Positions 24,100 through 33,330 of a stretch of DNA of 56,661 nt are shown piece after piece. This DNA comes from an uncultured Lachnospiraceae bacterium (lineage in GTDB: Bacteria; Bacillota; Clostridia; Lachnospirales; Lachnospiraceae). The notes under the pieces are model-generated. The model saw only the letters and a program-made list of their open reading frames with translations, was not told the origin of the DNA and did not search any database. How positions within the stretch are numbered: position 1 is the stretch's first letter; every line of letters begins with the position of its first letter. The position numbers and the translations under genes are program-made. The stretch is taken from positions 1 to 56,661 of the forward strand of contig CANAPP010000017.1 in assembly GCA_947363565.1 (NCBI GenBank), given 5' to 3'.

Positions 24100-26160
24100 A
24101 TGATTGAAGAAAGATATGAACTTGCGGTCGGCCGGATTCGGGAGATAAGGACGGAACAGACAGTGGATGGGGTGTTCCGGGATTATTTTCAGAAAGTGGC
24201 TGACTTTGTCATTATGATTGACGAGCTGAAAAGTGTACTTTCGGACGGTTCTTATGATGAGCTGCGGATGGATGGGTTAAAGGAATGGAACCGGAGGCTG
24301 TATCTTGACATTTTGCAGGAGCAGTATGAAAGGAGCTATGCAAACCCGGCGTATGCGGTGAAGGCGCTGGGAGAAGAGTACGGTGCGCGCTTAAGCTTTC
24401 TGTATACGGAACTTCGGGGCATGATCGTGTATGCGTTCGAGGGAAGGACGGAGTATTTAGATATCCTGATGGAGCTTTTCATCGAGATTTATAACCAGTT
24501 CGAGGAGGGTGTGCCGGAGGTGAAGACAATCCAGGATATCCTGTACTGGTATGCCAGCGATTACTGTGACGTGTTCGTGGCTGACCGGATCAGAGAGCAG
24601 ATATTGCCGGAGGAATCTTTTGCCGCGGACATCATCCGGGAGAGCGACCTTTCGGACATCCGGTATCTGTACCGGTTCGGGGAATATGTCAGTGAAAATG
24701 AGAGAAAGAGCGCGCAGTATTTAAGTAGCCTGCCGGAGGAGACGGTTCAGAAGATGGCAGACGTCTTTACGGAAGGCTATCGGACAGGCTTTGTGAATAC
24801 GGGAAAGGACCTGTCGAAGAAATCTGTGGTGAACATCCGGTATACGCTTGGTTTTGAGCGGGTGGTGAGGAAAGCGATAGATAATTTTGAGAAGATGGGG
24901 CTTTCGCCCGTCATCTACCGTGCGTCGGTGAGCGCGCTCACAAAGCGCCAGCATATTAAGATTGGTTACTGCGGAGGCAATCCGAATCCTCAGTATGACT
25001 ATGACCACAGGCACGACCAGGGCTTATTTTTAGACGGGCGTTTTGTAGAGCGCAAGCTTGAGGTCATAAAGACTGCCTATGAGAGACATAAGGTGGAGGC
25101 GGCGCAGTTTGCGGGTCCCGCGTGTATGGAGGTGTTCGGGGAGAAACCATTTGTGCCGGAGGCTAAGCCAGAGGCAGTAAGGCTTTCGGAAAAGCAGGAG
25201 GAGCTCGCCCTTAAGTTTGACAGCCGCCAGAATCAGATTACCAATGCGTATATCCGCGGAGATGAGAGGAGTTATACGATCATCGCCTGGCCGGTGCCGG
25301 AGATTGAGGAGGATTACGAGGATATCTTCGGGGAGATCATAAAGATCAATACGCTGGATGCGAAGGTCTATGAACAGGTGCAGCAGACGCTTATCGACGC
25401 ATTGGATCAGGGGGAATATGTCCGCGTCCTGGGAGCGGGGAAGAACCGCACAGATTTGACGGTTAAGCTGCGCGCGCTGTCCGACCCTGAGAAAGAGACG
25501 GCCTTTGAAAACTGCGTGGCGGATGTGAATATCCCGGTGGGAGAAGTGTTCACCTCCCCGGTGCTTGAAGGGACTAACGGTGTTTTGCATGTCAGTAAAG
25601 TTTATCTCAATGAACTGCAGTTTAGAGATTTAGAGATTCAGTTTGCCAACGGGATGATTGCGGATTACATTTGCGGCAATTTTGAGCGGGAGCTTGAGAA
25701 CAAAGAGTATATCCGGGATAATATCCTCCATAAGCATCCCACGCTGCCCCTCGGTGAATTTGCCATCGGCACGAATACGACGGCTTATGCGGCGGCGAAA
25801 AGATACGGGATAGCGGATAAGCTGCCAATCCTCATCGCGGAGAAGATGGGGCCGCATTTTGCGGTGGGGGATACATGCTATAGCTGGAGCGAGGATGTAA
25901 AGGTGTATAACCCGAACGGAAAAGAAATCATCGCGCGGGATAATTCCGTGTCGGCTCTTCGGAAGGAAGATTTGTCGAAAGCTTATTTCCACTGCCATAC
26001 GGATATCACCATTCCTTACGAGGAGCTAAAGAGTATCTCGGTGGTGACGAAGGCAGGGGAAGAGATTACGCTGCTTAAGGACGGAAAGTTTGTGCTGCCG
26101 GGGACGGAAACGTTGAATGAGCCGTTGAAAAAGATGGAAGAATCATGTATGATGGGGTAG
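24100..26160 (+). CDS. M29 family aminopeptidase with long N-terminal extension
   Basis: The product has 686 residues; ordinary M29 enzymes have about 410. The C-terminal two thirds carries the M29 metal site: E482 in GEVFTSP, E553 in GEFAIGTN, H586 in GPHFAVGD, and H633/D635 in CHTDI. The first 230-270 residues are mostly helical, acidic and unlike the standard M29 N-domain. It should release N-terminal residues from peptides in the cytoplasm. The start codon follows the previous stop with no gap; CAGGGGG lies 10 bases upstream. No signal peptide is seen. The 26181-26374 repeat element follows. Confidence 0.85.
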   Translation: MIEERYELAVGRIREIRTEQTVDGVFRDYFQKVADFVIMIDELKSVLSDGSYDELRMDGLKEWNRRLYLDILQEQYERSYANPAYAVKALGEEYGARLSFLYTELRGMIVYAFEGRTEYLDILMELFIEIYNQFEEGVPEVKTIQDILYWYASDYCDVFVADRIREQILPEESFAADIIRESDLSDIRYLYRFGEYVSENERKSAQYLSSLPEETVQKMADVFTEGYRTGFVNTGKDLSKKSVVNIRYTLGFERVVRKAIDNFEKMGLSPVIYRASVSALTKRQHIKIGYCGGNPNPQYDYDHRHDQGLFLDGRFVERKLEVIKTAYERHKVEAAQFAGPACMEVFGEKPFVPEAKPEAVRLSEKQEELALKFDSRQNQITNAYIRGDERSYTIIAWPVPEIEEDYEDIFGEIIKINTLDAKVYEQVQQTLIDALDQGEYVRVLGAGKNRTDLTVKLRALSDPEKETAFENCVADVNIPVGEVFTSPVLEGTNGVLHVSKVYLNELQFRDLEIQFANGMIADYICGNFERELENKEYIRDNILHKHPTLPLGEFAIGTNTTAYAAAKRYGIADKLPILIAEKMGPHFAVGDTCYSWSEDVKVYNPNGKEIIARDNSVSALRKEDLSKAYFHCHTDITIPYEELKSISVVTKAGEEITLLKDGKFVLPGTETLNEPLKKMEESCMMG

Positions 26161-26180
26161 AGTCGTTACCCGGGGCGTTT

Positions 26181-26374
26181 GCCTAAACAGGATAATGTCT
26201 CTGCGTCACCACGCTTGCGCTCTGAAAAAGGCGTAGCAGTACTAGGCTCGAAAAAACACACCACAAGGGCGAACTTTCATACTAGGCTCGAGAGAACCTC
26301 GCCAAGTATTCAATGTTTTGCCAAGTACTGACGCCTTTTTACGGGATTCCTTAGAGACATTATCCTGTTTAGGC
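26181..26374. repeat. 194-bp structured element with perfect 22-bp terminal inverted repeats
   Basis: The arms 26181-26202 (GCCTAAACAGGATAATG...) and 26353-26374 are perfect reverse complements. Nested inside, 26225-26243 pairs with 26324-26340 over 17 bp with a 2-base bulge. The core has the 12-bp direct repeat TACTAGGCTCGA (26240, 26280) and GCCAAGTA twice (26301, 26320). No transposase and no target-site duplication are visible. It resembles a MITE or a cluster-type repeat, or a structured RNA; ORFs crossing it are not genes. It sits between the aminopeptidase gene and purE. Confidence 0.7.
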
Positions 26375-26480
26375 TGTATGGCGGACGGGTGACGAGGCAC
26401 TAAAGATGATATATATACATGATTTTTAAGGAGCAGAGAAAAGAGTTTGTTGGACAGGATTAAGAAAGGATGAAGAAGAT

Positions 26481-26990
26481 ATGCCAAGAGTAGGAATTGT
26501 GATGGGCAGTGACTCGGATCTTAAGGTGATGAGCAAGGCTGCCAAGATGCTGGAGAAATTTGGGATTGATTATGAGATGACGATTATCTCGGCGCACAGG
26601 GAGCCGGATGTGTTTTTTGAGTGGGCGAAGGCTGCCGAGGGGAAGGGCATGAAAGTGATCATCGCCGGAGCGGGTATGGCTGCTCATCTTCCGGGGATGT
26701 GCGCGGCGCTGTTCCCGATGCCGGTTGTGGGTGTTCCGCTGTCCGGGAAGAATCTTGAGGGCGAGGATGCGCTGCTTTCTATCGTGCAGATGCCGCCGGG
26801 AATCCCGGTTGCCACAGTTGCCATCGACGGAGGGCTTAATGCGGCGATTCTTGCGGCGAAGATTCTTGCAGTGTCGGACGCAGAGCTTTTGGACAAGCTG
26901 AAAGCGTATACCCAGGAGATGAAGGAGACGGTGCAGGGCAAGGCTGCGAAGTTAGATGAGATTGGCTACGAGGCGTATCTGAACAGCTAA
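26481..26990 (+). CDS. purE: N5-carboxyaminoimidazole ribonucleotide mutase
   Basis: The product has 169 residues. [14 protein letters not shown] is the class I PurE signature, ISAHREPD carries the catalytic His, and [11 protein letters not shown] and PVVGVPLSG follow. It moves the carboxyl group of N5-CAIR to give CAIR in purine synthesis. AAAGGATGAAGAAGAT is the ribosome binding site. It heads purE-purM-purN-purD. The 105 bp between the repeat element and the ATG show no convincing promoter hexamers, so the promoter may lie within or before that element. Confidence 0.95.
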   Translation: MPRVGIVMGSDSDLKVMSKAAKMLEKFGIDYEMTIISAHREPDVFFEWAKAAEGKGMKVIIAGAGMAAHLPGMCAALFPMPVVGVPLSGKNLEGEDALLSIVQMPPGIPVATVAIDGGLNAAILAAKILAVSDAELLDKLKAYTQEMKETVQGKAAKLDEIGYEAYLNS

Positions 26991-27056
26991 ATCCGCAGGG
27001 GTGATAAAAGCAGGGAACCAGTAACAAAAATATAAATCAGTGAAGTGAGGATGGAT

Positions 27057-28085
27057 ATGATGGATTATAAGAAAGCTGGCGTTGATATTGAGGCGGGTTA
27101 CAAGTCGGTGGAGCTGATGAAAAAGCATGTGAAGGAGACGATGAGGCCGGAGGTTTTAGGCGGGCTCGGCGGATTTGCCGGTGCGTTTGACTTAAGCGCC
27201 ATTAAATGTATGGACGAGCCGGTGCTCCTTTCGGGGACGGACGGGTGCGGCACGAAGGTTAAGCTGGCATTTGTCATGGACAAGCATGATACGATTGGCA
27301 TTGATGCAGTTGCCATGTGTGTAAATGATATCGCCTGCTCCGGCGGCGAGCCGTTATTCTTTCTGGATTATATCGCATGCGGCAAAAATTATCCGGAAAA
27401 AATCGCGACTATCGTAAGCGGCGTGGCAGAGGGCTGCAAGCAGTCCGAGTGCGCTTTGGTGGGCGGCGAGACAGCGGAGCACCCAGGGCTTATGCCGGCG
27501 GACGAGTATGACCTGGCGGGATTTGCAGTGGGCGTGGCAGAGAAGAAGGAAATCATAAACGGACAGGAGATAAGGTCCGGGGATGTGCTTATCGGCATGG
27601 CGTCAAGCGGCGTACACAGCAATGGATTTTCCCTTGTCCGCAGCGTGTTTGAGATGACGAAAGAATCTCTGGATACATATTATGAGGAGCTCGGAAAGAC
27701 CCTTGGGGAGGCGCTGATTGCGCCAACGAAGATTTATGTGAAGGCGTTAAAGAGCATCAAAAACAGCGGCGTAAAGGTAAAGGGCTGCAGCCACATCACG
27801 GGCGGCGGTTTCTATGAGAATGTGCCGCGTATGCTGCCGGAGGGCGTCCGCGCAGTGATTGAGAAGGACAGCTATGAGGTTCCGGCAATCTTTAAGCTTT
27901 TGGCGGCGAAAGGCGACATCGCGGAGGAGATGATGTACAATACCTTTAATATGGGTCTTGGCATGGTAATTGCCGTATCCCTGGAAGATAGAGAAAAGAC
28001 AATAGCGGCAATTGAGGCGGCGGGCGAGACGGCTTATGTGGTCGGACGCATTGAAGAGGGCGAAAAAGGAGTTACATTATGTTAA
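27057..28085 (+). CDS. purM: Phosphoribosylformylglycinamidine cyclo-ligase
   Basis: The product has about 342 residues and the AIR synthetase signature: [11 protein letters not shown] at the N-terminus, [12 protein letters not shown], then [13 protein letters not shown] and [13 protein letters not shown]. It closes FGAM to AIR with ATP. Several Met codons crowd the start; GTGAGG lies six bases before ATG 27057 and nine before ATG 27060, so either may be used. The end overlaps purN by 7 nt. Confidence 0.94.
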   Translation: MMDYKKAGVDIEAGYKSVELMKKHVKETMRPEVLGGLGGFAGAFDLSAIKCMDEPVLLSGTDGCGTKVKLAFVMDKHDTIGIDAVAMCVNDIACSGGEPLFFLDYIACGKNYPEKIATIVSGVAEGCKQSECALVGGETAEHPGLMPADEYDLAGFAVGVAEKKEIINGQEIRSGDVLIGMASSGVHSNGFSLVRSVFEMTKESLDTYYEELGKTLGEALIAPTKIYVKALKSIKNSGVKVKGCSHITGGGFYENVPRMLPEGVRAVIEKDSYEVPAIFKLLAAKGDIAEEMMYNTFNMGLGMVIAVSLEDREKTIAAIEAAGETAYVVGRIEEGEKGVTLC

Positions 28086-28714
28086 ATATAGTCGTACTGG
28101 TGTCCGGCGGCGGAACGAACCTGCAGGCAATCATCGATGCTGTAGAGGCAGGAGAGATTACCAACACGCGGATTTCCGGGGTCATCAGCAACAATAAAAA
28201 TTCCTATGCGCTCAAGCGGGCGCAAAAGCATGGGATTAAGAGCCTTTGCATTTCCCCGAAGGACTTTGGCTCCAGGGCAGAGTTTAACCGGAATTTCCTG
28301 GAGGCGGTAGACGGGCTTAATCCAGACTTGCTCGTGCTTGCCGGGTTCCTTGTGGTGATTCCGCCGGAGATGATTGAACGGTACCGGAACCGTATTATCA
28401 ATATCCATCCGTCGCTGATCCCGTCTTTCTGCGGAACGGGATATTACGGGCTTAAGGTGCATGAGGCGGCGCTTTTGCGGGGAGTAAAAGTCGTTGGCGC
28501 GACGGTGCATTTTGTGGATGAAGGAACAGATACTGGCCCGATTATCCTGCAAAGGGCGGTGGAAGTAGAGCAGGGCGACACGCCGGAAGTTCTACAGCGG
28601 CGCGTCATGGAGCAGGCTGAGTGGAAGATTTTGCCCCGCGCGATTGACTTGATTGCCAACGGGAAGGTGAAGGTGGAAGACGGAGTTGTAAAAGTGGTTG
28701 AGGACGATAATTAG
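28079..28714 (+). CDS. purN: Phosphoribosylglycinamide formyltransferase
   Basis: The product has 211 residues. [14 protein letters not shown] binds phosphate, [11 protein letters not shown] carries the catalytic Asn and His, and [16 protein letters not shown] the catalytic Asp. It transfers formyl from 10-formyl-THF to GAR. The start lies inside the end of purM, with AAAGGAG nine bases before it. purD follows after 12 bp. Confidence 0.96.
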   Translation: MLNIVVLVSGGGTNLQAIIDAVEAGEITNTRISGVISNNKNSYALKRAQKHGIKSLCISPKDFGSRAEFNRNFLEAVDGLNPDLLVLAGFLVVIPPEMIERYRNRIINIHPSLIPSFCGTGYYGLKVHEAALLRGVKVVGATVHFVDEGTDTGPIILQRAVEVEQGDTPEVLQRRVMEQAEWKILPRAIDLIANGKVKVEDGVVKVVEDDN

Positions 28715-28726
28715 GAGGAAACGAAG

Positions 28727-29998
28727 ATGAATGTATTGATTGTCGGGAGCGGCGGAAGAGAACATGCGATTGCATACTGCGTGGCAAAAAGTGACAAAGC
28801 GGACAAGATTTATTGTACGCCGGGCAATGCCGGGATTGCGGAATACGCGGAGTGCGCGCCTATTGGTGCTATGGAATTTGAAAAAATCGTGGCATTTGCG
28901 AAAGAAAAATCGGTTGACCTTGTAATCGTGGGGATGGATGACCCGCTGGTGGGCGGCCTTGTGGACGAGTTGGAGGCAGCGGGCATCCGCACCTTCGGGC
29001 CGAGGAAGAATGCGGCAATCTTAGAGGGCTCCAAGGCATTTTCCAAGGATTTGATGAAGAAATACAATATCCCGACGGCGGCTTACGAGAACTTTACCGA
29101 TGCCGGCAAGGCGCTCTCCTATCTTGAGACAGCAAAGTTCCCCATCGTTCTCAAAGCGGACGGGCTGGCGCTTGGAAAGGGCGTGCTGATCTGCAATACT
29201 CTTGAGGAGGCAAAAGAGGGCGTCAAGACGATCATGCTGGATAAGAAATTCGGCTCTGCGGGAAATGAGATGGTCATCGAGGAATTTATGACGGGGCGTG
29301 AAGTGTCCGTACTTTCCTTTGTGGACGGCAATACCATCAAGACGATGACCTCCGCTCAGGACCACAAGCGGGCAGGAGACGGGGATACCGGGCTTAACAC
29401 CGGAGGGATGGGAACATTTTCCCCGAGCCCGTTCTATACAAAGGAAGTAGAAGATTTCTGCAATAAATATATCTATCAGGCGACGGTAGATGCCATGAAA
29501 GCGGAAGGAAGACCCTTTAAGGGTGTCATCTTCTTTGGGCTTATGCTCACGGAGGAAGGCCCGAAGGTGCTGGAGTACAATGCAAGGTTCGGCGACCCGG
29601 AGGCGCAGGTAGTCCTCCCGAGGATGAAAAATGATATCCTCGAGGTGGTAGAGGCATGTATCGACGGCACATTGGATAAAGTTGACTTGCAGTTTGAGGA
29701 TAATGCGGCGGTGTGCGTCGTCCTTGCAAGCGAGGGATATCCGGTAAGCTACGAGAAGGGCCTTCCCATCGAGGGGCTTGAGGAGTTTAAAAAGCATGAC
29801 GGGTATTACTGTTTCCACGCGGGAACAAAGTTTGCCGATGGAAAGATTGTGACAAACGGCGGACGTGTGCTTGGCATTACGGCAAAGGGCAAGGACTTGA
29901 AAGAGGCGCGGGCGAATGCCTATGCGGCAACCGAGTGGGTGCAGTTCGGCAATAAGTATATGCGGCATGATATTGGGAAAGCGATTGACGAGGCGTAA
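28727..29998 (+). CDS. purD: Phosphoribosylamine--glycine ligase
   Basis: The product has 423 residues and an ATP-grasp fold: VLIVGSGGREHAI at the N-terminus, KADGLALGKGVLIC in the middle, and RFGDPEAQVVLPRM, the GARS signature. It joins glycine to phosphoribosylamine. TTAGGAGGAAACGAAG is the ribosome binding site. It ends the purE-M-N-D set; the other purine genes (purF, purL, purC, purB, purH) are not in the window. Confidence 0.97.
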   Translation: MNVLIVGSGGREHAIAYCVAKSDKADKIYCTPGNAGIAEYAECAPIGAMEFEKIVAFAKEKSVDLVIVGMDDPLVGGLVDELEAAGIRTFGPRKNAAILEGSKAFSKDLMKKYNIPTAAYENFTDAGKALSYLETAKFPIVLKADGLALGKGVLICNTLEEAKEGVKTIMLDKKFGSAGNEMVIEEFMTGREVSVLSFVDGNTIKTMTSAQDHKRAGDGDTGLNTGGMGTFSPSPFYTKEVEDFCNKYIYQATVDAMKAEGRPFKGVIFFGLMLTEEGPKVLEYNARFGDPEAQVVLPRMKNDILEVVEACIDGTLDKVDLQFEDNAAVCVVLASEGYPVSYEKGLPIEGLEEFKKHDGYYCFHAGTKFADGKIVTNGGRVLGITAKGKDLKEARANAYAATEWVQFGNKYMRHDIGKAIDEA

Positions 29999-30004
29999 AA
30001 ACGT

Positions 30005-30033
30005 TTGCACTGCGAACGGTTATTGTCTATAAT
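30005..30033 (+). promoter_or_regulatory. Promoter of the 59-residue microprotein gene
   Basis: TTGCAC (30005-30010), 17 bp, TATAAT (30028-30033), only seven bases after the purD stop. The layout closely matches the promoter at 47362-47389. Confidence 0.7.
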
Positions 30034-30085
30034 GAAGATATCAAAGACAGTAAAGAAAGGCATATTGAAAAAGGTGGTGATTCTT

Positions 30086-30265
30086 ATGCCGACGAATGAA
30101 AAAGAATATAACGGTTATCTCCTGGATCAGCTTGAGCTGATTGAACGGCTTGAGCTGGTTATAGAGAAGAATGATATGGAGGCATTAAAAATGCAGCTTG
30201 CGCTGGAAAAGAAGTTTGTTGAGCGGAAGCTGTATCAGAAACCGCCGTTAGTTGAAAATCAGTAA
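30086..30265 (+). CDS. 59-residue microprotein starting MPTN
   Basis: The product is short, charged and probably a single helical hairpin or coiled coil (LLDQLELIERLELVIEKND, then a Lys-rich helix). I recognise no family. ATG 30086 has AAAGGTGGTGATTCTT upstream, almost the same leader as the gene at 47434, and both proteins begin MPTN. It has its own promoter and a strong terminator. The longer frame from 30005 runs over that promoter and is unlikely. Confidence 0.6.
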   Translation: MPTNEKEYNGYLLDQLELIERLELVIEKNDMEALKMQLALEKKFVERKLYQKPPLVENQ

Positions 30266-30272
30266 TAATCAT

Positions 30273-30318
30273 ATAAAAGGGATGCTGTATTATTTATCGA
30301 AAACGGCATCCCTTTTAT
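30273..30318. terminator. Bidirectional terminator, 13-bp perfect stem
   Basis: ATAAAAGGGATGC (30273-30285) pairs perfectly with GCATCCCTTTTAT (30306-30318). It separates the convergent microprotein gene and the YczE-type gene, and A/T flanks serve both strands. Confidence 0.88.
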
Positions 30319-30321
30319 TAT

Positions 30322-30966
30322 CTACACCAATTTCTCCGTCACATGTGTCTTAAAGAACTGTATCAGCGGCCCGTTAAACAATGCATTGCACACGGTGCCA
30401 ATCCCGATGATCAGACCCAATTTCCCGCCGGACATCAGGCAGAACACCACGCCGACGATCACGACGGTCACATCGCTTATGACACGCGCCTTGTCATATT
30501 TGAGCTTATTATGGGTCAGCTCTTCGATGATAATGCCTACGGCGTCATAAGGGGCGACCCCCATATCCGCCACCATGTAGAGCGCTACGCCCAGACCCGC
30601 GAAGAGCATCCCGATGATCAGTGCAATGATACGCAGGGGCAGGGTCATCTCAACTTTGAGGATGTCCAGGAACAGCCAGCAGATAAAGTCCGCCAGATAT
30701 CCGACACATACCATGTTGACGACGGTTCCCAGGCCAATGCAGCGCCGTACGGTAAAGAAAATGACAATCAGGATGACCGTGTTCATAATGAGCTGCCACG
30801 TTCCGAAAGACATCCGGATAAAGCCGCTGATGCCGAGGTTCATACAGGTGAAGGCATCAACGCCGAATTCGCTCAGCCGGAAACTTCCTACGCAGATTCC
30901 AATAAAGAGAATGCCGGAAAGCATCATGATAATCCGTTTCGCATAATTTTTATTTGTTGCATCCAT
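30322..30966 (-). CDS. YczE/YitT-type integral membrane protein
   Basis: The product has 214 residues and five or six hydrophobic helices. FGVDAFTCMNLGIS and ADMGVAPYDAVGIIIEE are two related motifs (about residues 34-48 and 133-150), an internal duplication typical of the YczE/YyaS/YitT group. Its function is not known; some members are taken to be transporters. AGGAGTATAAGATT precedes the ATG, and the gene begins 19 bp after the alpha-galactosidase stop, so it is probably in the same transcript. Confidence 0.82.
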   Translation of the reverse strand: MDATNKNYAKRIIMMLSGILFIGICVGSFRLSEFGVDAFTCMNLGISGFIRMSFGTWQLIMNTVILIVIFFTVRRCIGLGTVVNMVCVGYLADFICWLFLDILKVEMTLPLRIIALIIGMLFAGLGVALYMVADMGVAPYDAVGIIIEELTHNKLKYDKARVISDVTVVIVGVVFCLMSGGKLGLIIGIGTVCNALFNGPLIQFFKTHVTEKLV

Positions 30967-30985
30967 AATCTTATACTCCTGACAA

Positions 30986-33214
30986 TTAATTTTCTGATTT
31001 TAAGATAAACAGTCTGGAATCAAAGTCACAGGTAGGGATGTCGCCCATAGCCATCTGACCTACACTGGAATCTGTTGTGATCAATCCTGCGTTCATCAGC
31101 TCATCGCCGTAGTGTCCTTTTCCGTCCGCAGAATTCGTGTAACAAAAATCAGGGTTAAGACCTTTGAGAGAAATTCTCGTAAACGGCATATTCGCACCAT
31201 TCAGCACTTTGTAAACGCCTACAATGGCTTCTTTTTTATCCTTGCTTACTACCATCCACGCGGTGTGACCGTCGCCTTCAAAGGGGCTGTTTAAGCGGTA
31301 GAATGTACCGAACTGGAACAATTCACGGTATTGCTTCATGAATTTGATCTGCTCCTTAACTTCTTCCTGCTCTTCATCTGTCAGTTTATTTAAGTCCAAT
31401 TCGTAGCCGAAGGTTCCGAAGTACGCAACATTTGCCCGTGTGTGCAGAGGGGTGTTACGGAATACCTGATGGTTCGGAGTCACGGATACATGGCTGCCCA
31501 TGCAGCTTAACGGGTAGCAGTAGGAGGTGCCGTACTGGATCTTGAGCCGCTCTACTGCGTCGGAATCATCGCTGGTCCACCCTTGCGGTGCGTAATAGAG
31601 AAGACCTGGATCAAAACGCGCGCCGCCGCTTGCACAGGACTCGAAAAGTACCTGTGGGAATCTGTTGGTCAGCCGCTCGTAGAGGTCATAGACACCGAGA
31701 ATGTACCGGTGGAATACCTCACCCTGACGGTCGGCCGAAAGAGCGGCGCTGTAGCACTCCGTGATGCTGCGGTTCATGTCCCATTTCACATAGGAAACCT
31801 TTGCTTCGCTTAAGATCTTAGCCATCATCTCATAGATGCAGTCCACGACTTCCTTTCTGGAGAAATCAAGGACATACTGGAACCGTCCGTGGGAAATGGT
31901 GCGCTTTGGTGTCTTTAAGATCCAGTCCGGGTGATTGCGGTAGAGGTCAGAGTCCTTGTTCACCATCTCAGGTTCGAACCAGAGACCAAACTTCATGCCG
32001 ATATCTTCGATTCTCTGGGCAAGTCCGGTGATTCCGGCAGGAAGAAGATCTGGGTTCGCGATCCAGTCCCCAAGGCCTGCCTTTTCGTGACGGCGGCCGC
32101 CGAACCATCCGTCGTCCAGGACAAAGAGCTCTACGCCGCAAGCCTTTGCTTTGGAAGCAATCTCTACCAGACGGTCCTCTGTGAAGTCAAAATAAGTAGC
32201 CTCCCAGTTATTGATCAGGATTGGGCGCGCCTTATCTTTCCAGTAGCCTCTCGCAAGTCTCGTCTGGTACAGCTTGTGGAAGGTCTGGCTCATCTGGTTT
32301 AATCCCTTGTCGGAATATACCATGACAGCCTCCGGAGTCTGGAATGACTGGCCGGGCTCTAACTTCCAGTCGAACCAGTGCGGGTGGATGCCCAAAAGGA
32401 GCCGTGTCTCGTTGTGAGTGCTAACTTCTGCCTGGGCCAGGAAGTTTCCGCTGTATATAAGGCTGAAGCCGATGGCTTCGCCCTGAAACTCTGTGGCGTC
32501 CGGGCGCTTTAAGATCACAAAAGGATTGTGGTTGTGAGAGGAATGGCCGCGCACACTCCCCACGGACTGGATACCCTGTTCAAGCATCCTCGTTTTCATA
32601 TGTCTTTCTCTTCCCCAGGCCCCGGAGAAGTGGATGAATTCGTAGTTACAGTCCGGAAGGTCCATGCAAAGACTCATAGCCCTGGCAAGGTGAAGGTCGC
32701 TTACGCCTTCATTCACAAATGCAGCGCTTCTTGCGATGATTCCGCCTTCTGCGAAAATGGTGTAGAAAAGCTTCAGTGTAAGTCCGTTCACCGGATCCTT
32801 TAAGATGAGTGTCAGCGTCTCGGCCTCGTCATCATTTTCGGTATAGGTTGCCGGAAGACCTTTGAGAGCCGGCTTTCCCTTTTCAATCGTATAGTCCTGG
32901 TACTGGAAATCCGAGATGCGGCTTCCGTCCGGATTTAAGACCTCCGCTGCCGGGTCGCGGTAATCCGTGGAGCCGAAGACGCCGTATTCCTGATGAATAT
33001 GCTCCAAGGTATATTTGTAGTCGTCGTCATAAAGATAAGATGTCATCGGGCGGAAAGCAAACTCAAGAAAATGTGAAAAATCCTCCGAGTGGTGAATTCG
33101 TTTTCCGAAATAAAGCTGTGCCATCTGTCCGGTCTCAAGCACGGTCATGATGTAGCTGACAGAATCATTATACAGATGGAAAGTACGGGTCTTGTCGTTA
33201 AATAAAATACTCAT
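30986..33214 (-). CDS. Alpha-galactosidase, GH36
   Basis: The product has 742 residues. It has a beta-sandwich N-domain, a catalytic barrel with the nucleophile Asp479 in KWDMNRS and the acid/base Asp549 in TSDDSDAVER, exactly 70 residues apart as in characterised GH36 enzymes, and a small C-terminal domain. LDDGWFGGRR and NNWEATYFDF are further family motifs. It cleaves terminal alpha-galactose from raffinose-family sugars and related glycans. No signal peptide is seen, so it acts inside the cell. ATG 33214 follows GGAGGAAATCGCA; the reading from 33304 has no site. An AraC and an RpiR gene lie upstream. Confidence 0.94.
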   Translation of the reverse strand: MSILFNDKTRTFHLYNDSVSYIMTVLETGQMAQLYFGKRIHHSEDFSHFLEFAFRPMTSYLYDDDYKYTLEHIHQEYGVFGSTDYRDPAAEVLNPDGSRISDFQYQDYTIEKGKPALKGLPATYTENDDEAETLTLILKDPVNGLTLKLFYTIFAEGGIIARSAAFVNEGVSDLHLARAMSLCMDLPDCNYEFIHFSGAWGRERHMKTRMLEQGIQSVGSVRGHSSHNHNPFVILKRPDATEFQGEAIGFSLIYSGNFLAQAEVSTHNETRLLLGIHPHWFDWKLEPGQSFQTPEAVMVYSDKGLNQMSQTFHKLYQTRLARGYWKDKARPILINNWEATYFDFTEDRLVEIASKAKACGVELFVLDDGWFGGRRHEKAGLGDWIANPDLLPAGITGLAQRIEDIGMKFGLWFEPEMVNKDSDLYRNHPDWILKTPKRTISHGRFQYVLDFSRKEVVDCIYEMMAKILSEAKVSYVKWDMNRSITECYSAALSADRQGEVFHRYILGVYDLYERLTNRFPQVLFESCASGGARFDPGLLYYAPQGWTSDDSDAVERLKIQYGTSYCYPLSCMGSHVSVTPNHQVFRNTPLHTRANVAYFGTFGYELDLNKLTDEEQEEVKEQIKFMKQYRELFQFGTFYRLNSPFEGDGHTAWMVVSKDKKEAIVGVYKVLNGANMPFTRISLKGLNPDFCYTNSADGKGHYGDELMNAGLITTDSSVGQMAMGDIPTCDFDSRLFILKSEN

Positions 33215-33330
33215 TGCGATTTCCTCCGAATTAAAATTGTTGATATAGAGTATAGGAAAAAATGTCAGGAATTGATAGAAACATTTGTTGAAGAAAACAG
33301 TCAAAATGTTAAAAGACTGTAAGCAGGTAC

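Noticed and set aside
26242-26487. 81-codon minus-strand ORF
   Set aside because: Runs through the inverted-repeat element and into purE; explained by that structure.
29021-30010. 329-codon minus-strand ORF
   Set aside because: Antisense to purD; an effect of biased codon use.
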